DNA of 10,070 bases from Pyrobaculum sp. (GTDB lineage: Archaea > Thermoproteota > Thermoprotei > Thermoproteales > Thermoproteaceae). The DNA lies in assembly GCA_009903905.1 (NCBI GenBank), contig WYEI01000268.1:1-10070 (forward strand), written 5' to 3'. The translations under genes and the position numbers were made by a program. Shown piece after piece: positions 1-4,861 of the stretch. The first letter of the stretch is position 1. Every line of letters starts with the position of its first letter. The notes beneath the pieces were generated by a model. The model had not been told where the DNA came from. It saw only the letters and a list, made by a program, of their open reading frames with translations, and searched no databases.

Positions 1-2
1 TC

Positions 3-536
3 CCGCCGTATATAAGGGATCTGACGGAGCTCCTCCACGTATTGACGCGTTTCAGGGGGAGGAGGACGTATTACGAGTTTAGGGACAGGTTCTACGCCTT
101 CTGGCTCAGGGCCGTATACCGCCATAGAGACGTGACGCCGGAGGACGCGCTCGGCGACGTGGCGGCGGCGGAGCTGGAGGAGTTCTTCCGCTGGGCCTTC
201 GAGGCGACCGTCAGGGAGCTTCTACCCCGCCTCTACCCGGTGAAGAGGGCGACGAAGGAGACGGCGTTTCTGCGGAGCGGCGACAGACGAGTTCAGCTGG
301 ATGTAGACGCCTTCGGCGTCAACGAGGAGCGTAAATTCGCCGTGTTGGCCGAGGCCAAGTGGGGCCCGGCGGACCCAGACGAAATCCTCCCCAAGCTACG
401 CGCCGCCGCCCAGGTCCTCATCCCCAGCGGCTGGGAGGTGAAATACGCCATATTCGCCAAATCCTTCACCAGAGAGACGCGGGAGGCGGATCTGATCACG
501 GTGGAGGCCTTGATGCGGCTGGCCGCCGGCCTTTAA
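3..536 (+). CDS. 3' part of an archaeal ATPase, DUF234-type C-terminal region (5' end outside window)
   Basis: The reading frame is open from base 3, so this is the tail of a longer gene; the TTG at 42 is an internal Leu codon, not a start. The visible 177 residues resemble the C-terminal half of archaeal P-loop ATPases with a DUF234 region. First comes a winged-helix-like piece ending in an aromatic 'RFYAFWLRAVY' segment. An alpha/beta part follows with a PD-(D/E)XK-like pattern: 'QLDVDAFG', then a strand ending 'VLAEAKW'. In the wider family the missing N-terminus carries Walker A and B motifs. The role is unknown; related proteins occur in many copies in crenarchaeal genomes and have been linked by others to mobile or defence functions. 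The stop TAA lies 139 bases before the next ATPase gene. Family assignment is fairly confident, function is not. Confidence 0.6.
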   Translation, partial: PPYIRDLTELLHVLTRFRGRRTYYEFRDRFYAFWLRAVYRHRDVTPEDALGDVAAAELEEFFRWAFEATVRELLPRLYPVKRATKETAFLRSGDRRVQLDVDAFGVNEERKFAVLAEAKWGPADPDEILPKLRAAAQVLIPSGWEVKYAIFAKSFTRETREADLITVEALMRLAAGL

Positions 537-597
537 GCCGGAAGGTCGGAGCGGCCGAGGCGCATGTGGCCCATCTGCAGGCGCCTGCTCCGCCGTA

Positions 598-622
598 AAA
601 CTGGTCTCTATCAGACCAGTTT
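598..622. repeat. Perfect 10-bp inverted repeat with 5-base spacer (operator-like)
   Basis: The arms AAACTGGTCT (598-607) and AGACCAGTTT (613-622) are exact reverse complements around the spacer CTATC. A further copy of the left arm, AAACTGGTCTCT, starts at 629, so the 11-base core AACTGGTCTCT occurs twice in direct orientation (from about 599 and 630) plus once inverted. The last copy abuts the TATA-like region of the ATPase gene at 676. This looks like a multi-site binding element for a dimeric regulator. A hairpin terminator for the upstream gene is possible but less likely, because no T-run follows. Confidence 0.6.
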
Positions 623-643
623 GCCCTAAAAACTGGTCTCTAA

Positions 644-656
644 AAGTCTAAAAACC
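644..656 (+). promoter_or_regulatory. Probable TATA element of the DUF4143-type ATPase gene
   Basis: The A-rich stretch 'AAGTCTAAAAACC' is centred about 25 bases before the GTG at 676. The third AACTGGTCTCT copy lies directly upstream, where the BRE would be. This suggests leaderless transcription that a protein bound to the repeats could block or stimulate. Confidence 0.5.
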
Positions 657-675
657 CCCAAGGCAGTTCCATCTC

Positions 676-1923
676 GTGAAGGAGCAGTTCAAGAGGGTTA
701 TCGCCGAGTGGCTCTCCGGCGGCCCTCCCGAGGCTTTAGACAGGGAGGTGGAGCTCCCCCTGGCTCCAAACGAGGTGGTGACGGTCACCGGGGCGAGGAG
801 GGCGGGCAAGACCTACCTGCTCTTCTCCACTATCCGTAAAATATTGGATAAAGGCTTGGCCTCGCAGGACGAGATACTATACGTCGACTTCGAGGACTCA
901 AGGCTGAGGGGAGTTAGGGCCCAAGATCTCGACGAGATGGTGGAGGCCTTCGTAGAGCTCGCCAGGAAGAGGCCCAGGTATCTCTTCCTCGACGAGGTCC
1001 AAAAGGTGGGCGACTACGGCGGCTGGCTCAGAAGGAGGCTGAACGCCTACGTCTACCTCTCAGGCTCGACCTCTGAGCTCACTCCGAGGAGGGTGGCGGA
1101 CGAGATGAGGGGGAGAAGCGTGGGCTACGAGGTCTACCCGCTCTCCTTCAGGGAATTTCTGAGGTTCAAGGGCGTCAAGCTGGGGAGGTATCTCGGCTAC
1201 ACCGAGGAGAGGGGGAAAGTCCTCTCCCTCCTCAGGGAGTATCTGCAGTACGGCGCCTACCCCGCCGCCGCGCTGAGCGGCGACAGGGAGAGGCTCCTGC
1301 GGTCGTACTTCGACTCGGTGGTCGTCAGAGACTTGAGCATAGTCAAGCCGGAGGTGGCTGAGTACTTCGCAGACTCCTTAATATGCGGCTACTCCTCGCT
1401 AATATCGATGAACAAAGTCTACGGCGACTTACGGTCAAGCTTCAGAGTGGGGAAGGAGACGGTCTCGTCTCTTTTCGACAGGGCTGAGGAGACCTACTTC
1501 GCGTTTTTCGTGGAGATCTTCGACAAAAGCCTGAGGAGGAGGCGGATGAACCCTAAGAAGCTCTACATCATAGATACCGGCTACGTGCGCGTAAGGGGTT
1601 GCGAGTATTCCATTTCCAAGGCCATGGAGAACGCAGTCTACCTGGAGCTCAAAAGGAGGGACATGGGGGATATATACTACTGGAAGGAATACGGGAAGAA
1701 GGACGGGAGGGAGGTGGACTTCGTCGTCGCCAGGAACTTCAGCCCGCTGGAGCTCATCCAAGTGACCTACGCCGAGGACAAGGTCGAAAGGAGAGAGGTC
1801 GAGGCCCTAAAGAAGGCGAGGGAGGAGCTGAAAGCCAAGAGGTGCACAGTAATTACTTGGGACTACGAAGGCGAGGAGGACGGCATCAAGTTCATCCCCC
1901 TCTGGAGGTGGCTCCTAGAATAG
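676..1923 (+). CDS. AAA-family ATPase with DUF4143-like C-terminal domain
   Basis: The 415-residue protein has Walker A 'GARRAGKT' (39-46), Walker B 'YLFLDEVQ' (102-109), a sensor-like 'LSGSTSEL' (128-135) and the 'YPLSFREFL' segment (154-162) typical of AAA_14 ATPases. The C-terminal third has the DUF4143 layout: 'KKLYIIDTGY', then 'ENAVYLELKRR', then 'REVDFVVARN' and 'LIQVTYA'. This matches a PD-(D/E)XK nuclease-like core, but Thr sits where many members have Lys ('VKY'), so nuclease activity is doubtful. Length is normal for the family. The GTG start is supported by a TATA-like element about 25 bases upstream. The gene follows another archaeal ATPase of a different C-terminal class and has repeats in front of its promoter, which hints at dedicated regulation. 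The cellular role is not established; defence, mobile-element or DNA-handling functions are possible. Confidence 0.8.
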   Translation: MKEQFKRVIAEWLSGGPPEALDREVELPLAPNEVVTVTGARRAGKTYLLFSTIRKILDKGLASQDEILYVDFEDSRLRGVRAQDLDEMVEAFVELARKRPRYLFLDEVQKVGDYGGWLRRRLNAYVYLSGSTSELTPRRVADEMRGRSVGYEVYPLSFREFLRFKGVKLGRYLGYTEERGKVLSLLREYLQYGAYPAAALSGDRERLLRSYFDSVVVRDLSIVKPEVAEYFADSLICGYSSLISMNKVYGDLRSSFRVGKETVSSLFDRAEETYFAFFVEIFDKSLRRRRMNPKKLYIIDTGYVRVRGCEYSISKAMENAVYLELKRRDMGDIYYWKEYGKKDGREVDFVVARNFSPLELIQVTYAEDKVERREVEALKKAREELKAKRCTVITWDYEGEEDGIKFIPLWRWLLE

Positions 1924-2090
1924 GCGCGGCCTCAGCAGTAAGGCAAGAACAAGGTAAACAAGCCCCTTTCACATCTTCATCAAATAACCACAGACATGCG
2001 TCATCGCGCAGTCAGCCGACACTGCGCCGCCGGACAGCCCGGAAGATCGCGCCATTTAGGCTATCAGTGAATAGCGCGAATCATTTCTAA

Positions 2091-2105
2091 AAATACGTCG
2101 TATTT
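2091..2105. repeat. Short palindrome upstream of a TATA-like box
   Basis: AAATACG-T-CGTATTT is a perfect 7-bp inverted repeat with a one-base centre. It overlaps a second inverted repeat, CGTAT (2099-2103) with ATACG (2108-2112). A third pair, GCTAT (2060-2064) with ATAGC (2071-2075), lies nearby. These could be binding sites for a regulator at the adjoining promoter, but AT-rich DNA also produces such pairs by chance. Confidence 0.35.
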
Positions 2106-2110
2106 ATATA
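2101..2110 (+). promoter_or_regulatory. Rightward TATA-like element pointing into the 3' end of the minus-strand winged-helix gene
   Basis: 'TATTTATATA' is a strong crenarchaeal TATA match. The expected start is near 2131, about 25 bases on. A GTG at 2131 opens a 70-codon frame, but that frame runs antisense to the gene ending at 2155 and resembles no known protein. A non-coding or antisense transcript is at least as likely as a small protein. The rest of 1924-2154 shows no gene that I can support. Confidence 0.35.
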
Positions 2111-2154
2111 CGGAATTAACAAGTATTTCTGTGGCTAAGTGTGCTGTTAAGCTG

Positions 2155-2871
2155 TCAAGACGTCGGTTTATCTTTTTGCTGGCTCCTCTTCCTCAGCACG
2201 AGGAGCTCCGCCTTCCGTCCGCCGCAGCCGTCCACGGTGACGGTCCCCACCACGTCGTAGTGGGCGAGGAGACTGTCGAGGTCCGGCCCCGGCGACTTGA
2301 TCCTGATGTTCTTGAGGTCTATGTCCACGGCGCCGCAGGTTAGACACACCCCCACCGCCTTGTCCAACGCGTTGGAGGCGCAGATGTAGCGGGCCCTGGG
2401 CGCGAGGTGGGCCACCCTGTCCCAGTCCATCAACGAGTTGAAAACCACGGCGACGGACTTGGCCTGCGGCACCTCGCCCCGGAAAGGCTCCAGCCTCTTG
2501 GCGAGCCCCTCCAGCCTTCTCAAAGATACATTTTCTGTGTAGAGCACAACCTCTGCTCTGTTGATTACAGAGACGGCATCCGGCGTCAAGACGTCGCCAG
2601 CGGCGTCCACTAGGTAGACGCCCTCCAGCTCGGGCTCAGGCACAAGCCTCTCAAGCCTCACCCTGTGCAGAAGCCGCTTCCCCCTCCCCGGCACCATGAA
2701 GCTCTCCACGTAGCCCTGCCGCCGCAGGGCCACCAACGCCGCCCTCAACGTCCTCACAGCGAGGCCCGTGCCTCTTTGAAGCTCTTCGAAGGTGAACCAC
2801 ACCCTGCCGTGGTACACCAGCTCAAAGGCCATGTAGTAAAGCACGAGCCTCTGCGCCGGGGTGAGCCTCAC
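2155..2871 (-). CDS. Winged-helix protein with a tetrapyrrole-methylase-like segment
   Basis: I place the start at the GTG at 2871, giving 238 residues: a TATA-like TTTTTTAAA on the minus strand (about 2891-2899) lies 25 bases upstream. The longer open frame to 2952 would overlap the upstream gene and begin with unconvincing sequence. Residues 4-60 form a winged helix-turn-helix ('FTFEELQRGTGLAVRTLRAALVAL' region, then a basic wing). Residues 84-111, starting 'GVYLVDAAGD' and ending 'AEVVLY', resemble the first strand, loop and helix of CobA/CbiF-type SAM-dependent tetrapyrrole methylases. The usual glycine-rich 'GAGPGD' is degraded, so SAM binding is doubtful. Four cysteines (164, 176, 179, 216), including CLTC, could bind metal. 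The tail is Lys/Arg-rich. A DNA-binding regulator with a ligand-sensing domain is plausible; the methylase resemblance is tentative. Confidence 0.6.
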   Translation of the reverse strand: MRLTPAQRLVLYYMAFELVYHGRVWFTFEELQRGTGLAVRTLRAALVALRRQGYVESFMVPGRGKRLLHRVRLERLVPEPELEGVYLVDAAGDVLTPDAVSVINRAEVVLYTENVSLRRLEGLAKRLEPFRGEVPQAKSVAVVFNSLMDWDRVAHLAPRARYICASNALDKAVGVCLTCGAVDIDLKNIRIKSPGPDLDSLLAHYDVVGTVTVDGCGGRKAELLVLRKRSQQKDKPTS

Positions 2872-2889
2872 AGTCGCGTCGTCGCGTCG

Positions 2890-2899
2890 GTTTAAAAAA
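2890..2899 (-). promoter_or_regulatory. TATA-like element of the winged-helix gene
   Basis: Read on the minus strand, TTTTTTAAA starts just past the stop codon of the ThiF-like gene (2900-2902). It is centred 25 bases from the GTG at 2871. It gives the winged-helix gene its own leaderless promoter although it follows the ThiF-like gene closely, and this decides the start choice. Confidence 0.6.
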
Positions 2900-3625
2900 C
2901 TATACGCCGCAGACGGGGCACGAGGGGTTCCGCGCCACCTCCAACACGTCAAAGGCCATATGTTTCAGATCGACGACCAGCAACTTCCCGGCAAGGGCCG
3001 GCTTGCCGAGCGCCGCGTTGAACACCTCAAGCGCCATGAGGGAGGCGACGACCCCCACCGCCGGGCCGAGGACTGGGCAGAAGCCTGCTGTGCATGCGGG
3101 CAGGGACTTGAGGCGGCCGAAGAGGTCTTCGAGACAAGGCGTCGCCCGGGGCACTACCGTCGTGACGTGGCCGTACCACTCCTGCACGGCGCCGTGTACC
3201 AAGACCCTCCCGCGCTTCACCGCGGCGGCGTTGACCACGTGCCTCGCCGCCCAGTTGTCGAGGGCGTCAACTGCGACGTCCACCTCCTTCAGCACCCCCT
3301 CGGCGAGGTCCGGGCTTATGGGCTCCGCCACCGGCACCACCTCCACCTCGGGGTTCACCGCCCTGAGCACCTTGGCGGCGACCTCGGCCTTGGGCTTCCC
3401 TGCGTCATCTGTGGTGTAGAGTATCTGCCGATGCAGATCAGGCAGGGAGACCGTATCGAAGTCTATAAGCAAGACGCGTTTGAAGCCGCCGCCCACCACG
3501 TACCGAGCCACCAAAGTCCCAAGTCCCCCCACGCCGAATACAGCCACCGACGTGTTCCTTATCTTTCTCTGCCCCTCTTCGCCTACTACGGGGATTTGCC
3601 TACTGTACCGGTCTAGTACTTTCAT
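2900..3625 (-). CDS. E1-like ThiF/MoeB/HesA-family adenylyltransferase
   Basis: The 241-residue protein matches E1-like enzymes that adenylate the C-terminus of ubiquitin-like sulfur carriers (ThiS, MoaD, SAMP). Visible motifs: 'RYSRQ' near the N-terminus, nucleotide-binding 'GVGGLG' (31-36), 'LIDFD' (53-57), 'LHRQILY' (64-70), 'DALDN' (120-124) and the 'GPAVGVVASLMALE' helix (187-200). C178 in 'ACTAG' aligns with the thiol-forming Cys of ThiF. The structural zinc site is odd: the C-terminal pair 'CPVC' (236-239) is present, but the first pair is reduced to a lone C164 in 'TPCLEDLF'; C183 might compensate. The ATG at 3625 overlaps the stop of the upstream small membrane protein gene (ATGA), implying coupled translation. 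Likely roles are thiamine or molybdopterin sulfur transfer, tRNA thiolation or SAMP conjugation; the sequence does not decide. Confidence 0.85.
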   Translation of the reverse strand: MKVLDRYSRQIPVVGEEGQRKIRNTSVAVFGVGGLGTLVARYVVGGGFKRVLLIDFDTVSLPDLHRQILYTTDDAGKPKAEVAAKVLRAVNPEVEVVPVAEPISPDLAEGVLKEVDVAVDALDNWAARHVVNAAAVKRGRVLVHGAVQEWYGHVTTVVPRATPCLEDLFGRLKSLPACTAGFCPVLGPAVGVVASLMALEVFNAALGKPALAGKLLVVDLKHMAFDVLEVARNPSCPVCGV

Positions 3626-3768
3626 TCTTTTACGTAGGCGGCCAAGAGGATTAGGCCGACGAAACTGAGGAGGATCTTCTTAAGAAGCGACGCCCCAGCC
3701 GCGGAGCCGAAAATCACAACTACCAAGAGACCTACCAGGGCGAATTTAAGAGCTGAGAAGAACCCCAT
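3622..3768 (-). CDS. Small hydrophobic protein with two predicted membrane helices
   Basis: A 48-residue frame starts at the ATG at 3768 and ends with TGA overlapping the next gene's ATG. It has two hydrophobic stretches, residues 9-27 ('FALVGLLVVVIFGSAAGA') and 32-45 ('ILLSFVGLILLAAY'), separated by 'SLLKK', and ends 'VKE'. Support for coding comes from the exact 25-base distance to a TATA element centred near 3793, the 4-base overlap with the ThiF-like gene and the amphipathic charge layout. Without this gene, the region between promoter and ThiF-like ATG would be a 140-base leader, unlike every other gene here. Function unknown; it may be a membrane anchor or a carrier-related accessory protein. 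Confidence 0.7.
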   Translation of the reverse strand: MGFFSALKFALVGLLVVVIFGSAAGASLLKKILLSFVGLILLAAYVKE

Positions 3769-3787
3769 ACACTATAGACATAGGGAA

Positions 3788-3797
3788 CATATATAAC
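3788..3797. promoter_or_regulatory. Shared TATA element for a divergent gene pair
   Basis: 'CATATATAAC' is centred near 3793. The ATG of the minus-strand membrane-protein gene is at 3768 and an ATG of the plus-strand phosphodiesterase gene is at 3818, each 25 bases away. No second TATA-like box is evident in the short gap, so one near-palindromic TATA seems to serve both directions. Confidence 0.6.
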
Positions 3798-3817
3798 TAT
3801 TTTAGAGGATGGGTAAT

Positions 3818-4504
3818 ATGGACCTCTTGGAGCTTCTGCGGCGGCGGGTGGTGGTGGGGCATAGAGGCTATCCCCGGCAGGAGCTGGAGAACACTCTGCC
3901 GTCCATAGAGGCGGCCATCAGACACGGCGCCGACGTAGTGGAGGTGGACGTCCAGGTGACCGCCGACGGCGTGCCTGTGCTGAGCCACGACGAAACGTTG
4001 GAGAGGACCTTCGGCGTGTCTCTAAACGTGCGGACCGCCACACTGGCTGAGGTGAAGAAGGTGGAGAATGGGAGGTACAAAGTCCCCACGCTAGAAGAGG
4101 CGCTGGAGGTTGCGGCAGGCCGCGTAGGGATGTTCATAGAGATAAAACACCCAGAAGACACGCCAAGAGTCGTCGAAGTCATCAGAGAGATGGGCGCCGA
4201 GAGGTGGACGGCGGTGATAAGCTTCCACGAGGAGGCCCTGGCCGGCGTCGACCTATACAAGGGGCTTGTCTACGCCAAGCCCCCCGGCCGGGTGGCAGAC
4301 GCGAAGAAGCTGGGGTGCCACCTGGTGCTCCCCCACTTCCGCCTCGCCACGGATAAAGCCATAGCCTTCGCACACCGCCTCGGTCTCGCCGTAGTGGCCT
4401 GGACCGTTAACGACGAGACGACCGCCGCGCAGCTGTGGAGTGCCGGAATAGACGGCATCGCCACAGACGACGTAGAGAAGATACGAGAAACAAAGCCGCG
4501 TTAA
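3818..4504 (+). CDS. Glycerophosphodiester phosphodiesterase (GDPD/UgpQ family)
   Basis: The 228-residue protein has the GDPD TIM-barrel signature: 'GHRG' (14-17) with catalytic His15, 'ENT' (24-26), the metal ligands in 'VEVDVQ' (Glu42, Asp44) and 'LSHDETLERTF' with the second catalytic His57. Further on are 'MFIEIKHP' and the late-barrel segments 'AWTVND' and 'GIDGIATDD'. The family hydrolyses glycerophosphodiesters to glycerol phosphate and an alcohol, normally for phospholipid turnover or phosphate recovery; in archaea the natural substrate would be an ether-lipid head-group product. There is no signal peptide, so it is probably cytoplasmic. I prefer the ATG at 3818 (25 bases from the TATA centre) over the one at 3809; the difference is three residues. 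It is divergent from the small membrane protein and ThiF-like genes. Confidence 0.85.
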   Translation: MDLLELLRRRVVVGHRGYPRQELENTLPSIEAAIRHGADVVEVDVQVTADGVPVLSHDETLERTFGVSLNVRTATLAEVKKVENGRYKVPTLEEALEVAAGRVGMFIEIKHPEDTPRVVEVIREMGAERWTAVISFHEEALAGVDLYKGLVYAKPPGRVADAKKLGCHLVLPHFRLATDKAIAFAHRLGLAVVAWTVNDETTAAQLWSAGIDGIATDDVEKIRETKPR

Positions 4505-4612
4505 TGGTCGCCCAACCAATGCCGCTATGTAGCTGGCGAACTCTAAGATCTTGCCGGAAGCGCCCGGCCCTACCAACAAGCTCACGCCCGGCGCCGGCTT
4601 AAGCTCAAGCCG
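4505..4612 (-). pseudogene. Possible remnant of a RecA/AAA-type P-loop ATPase
   Basis: On the minus strand, 36 codons between the in-frame stop at 4613-4615 and the end of the GDPD gene read 'RLELKPAPGVSLLVGPGASGK', then 'ILEFASYIAALVG'. This has the beta-strand, GxxxxGK loop and following helix of a RecA/KaiC-type Walker A region. The usual Thr/Ser after the Lys is Ile, so nucleotide binding would be impaired. Beyond this point the frame only mirrors the GDPD gene, and no Walker B follows. A GTG at 4585 could start a short product, but a decayed fragment seems more likely. Upstream of the stop the frame stays open and contains 'MLYVFPEKRIKNLEH', perhaps part of the same dead gene. The match was judged by eye and could be chance. 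Confidence 0.3.
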
Positions 4613-4696
4613 TTAATGTTCTAAATTCTTAATCCTCTTCTCCGGAAACACGTACAGCATCGGCGGATGAGACGCCGGTTGTGCTTCACTGGTGTC

Positions 4697-4710
4697 TTTA
4701 ATATTTTTAA
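4697..4710 (+). promoter_or_regulatory. TATA-like element of the predicted C/D box sRNA
   Basis: 'TTTAATATTTTTAA' is centred near 4703. An expected start about 25 bases on (near 4729) falls just upstream of the box C at 4732, the usual arrangement for an independently transcribed crenarchaeal sRNA. No open frame starts there. Confidence 0.5.
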
Positions 4711-4728
4711 ACGAATCTACTTGGGGGT

Positions 4729-4786
4729 TTTGTGATGTGTGGGAGACCTCGCCTGAGTTGTGAGGATTTTGCCGAGTGCTGAGTAC
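4729..4786 (+). ncRNA. Probable C/D box sRNA guiding 2'-O-methylation, likely of 23S rRNA
   Basis: The boxes occur in the right order and spacing: C GTGATGT (4732-4738), D' CTGA (4753-4756), C' GTGAGGA (4760-4766) and D CTGA (4779-4782). C and C' each differ from RTGATGA at one position. The C'-D guide is 12 bases (TTTTGCCGAGTG) and the D'-C' spacer 3 bases, typical of compact archaeal sRNAs. The D guide is complementary to CACTCGGCAAAA. From memory, archaeal 23S rRNA carries a conserved ACUCGGCAAA segment where E. coli has ACUAGGCAAA. By the D+5 rule the methylated base would be the C just before GGC. I could not identify a target for the D' guide (upstream of 4753). Its own TATA lies about 25 bases upstream. 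It would act with L7Ae, Nop5 and fibrillarin. Confidence 0.6.
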
Positions 4787-4820
4787 AGAGGTCGTTATGG
4801 AGGGGAACCCATGTCGCTAT

Positions 4821-4833
4821 GAATATATATATA
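4821..4833 (+). promoter_or_regulatory. TATA element of the ABC transporter operon
   Basis: 'GAATATATATATA' predicts transcription start near 4852. The ATG at 4854 is out of frame and stops after seven codons, so the permease probably starts at the GTG at 4862 with a leader of about ten bases. GGGG at 4856-4859 sits too close to serve as a normal Shine-Dalgarno site. Confidence 0.6.
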
Positions 4834-4861
4834 CCTCTGGCACGGCCTCCGGCATGGGGTC

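Larger units (their letters stand above)
4505..4861. other. 357-base gap between GDPD and ABC permease genes
   Basis: The gap holds, left to right: a P-loop-like relic on the minus strand (about 4505-4612), an AT-rich stretch with weak inverted repeats (CGGCG 4661-4665 with CGCCG 4672-4676), a TATA-like box near 4703, a probable C/D box sRNA (about 4729-4786) and the permease promoter near 4827. Outside these I see no supportable gene. A 32-codon plus-strand frame from 4504 looks non-coding. Confidence 0.6.

Noticed and set aside
597..645. Repeated AACTGGTCTCT as a short CRISPR array
   Set aside because: The units are 10-11 bases, one is inverted and spacers are 5-8 bases; this is operator-like, not CRISPR.
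1928..1985. Possible minus-strand C/D box sRNA (TTGATGA near 1980 and CTGA near 1934)
   Set aside because: The C-to-D distance is suitable, but no internal D'/C' pair is visible and there is no TATA-like box upstream.
2861..3616. 251-codon plus-strand open frame opposite the ThiF-like gene
   Set aside because: Low-complexity His/Arg-rich translation without motifs, mirroring a gene with complete E1 motifs on the other strand; a GC-rich shadow.
4504..4602. 32-codon plus-strand frame whose ATG overlaps the GDPD stop
   Set aside because: No homology-like features and unusual Cys/Arg/Pro-rich composition; the minus-strand P-loop reading is more convincing.
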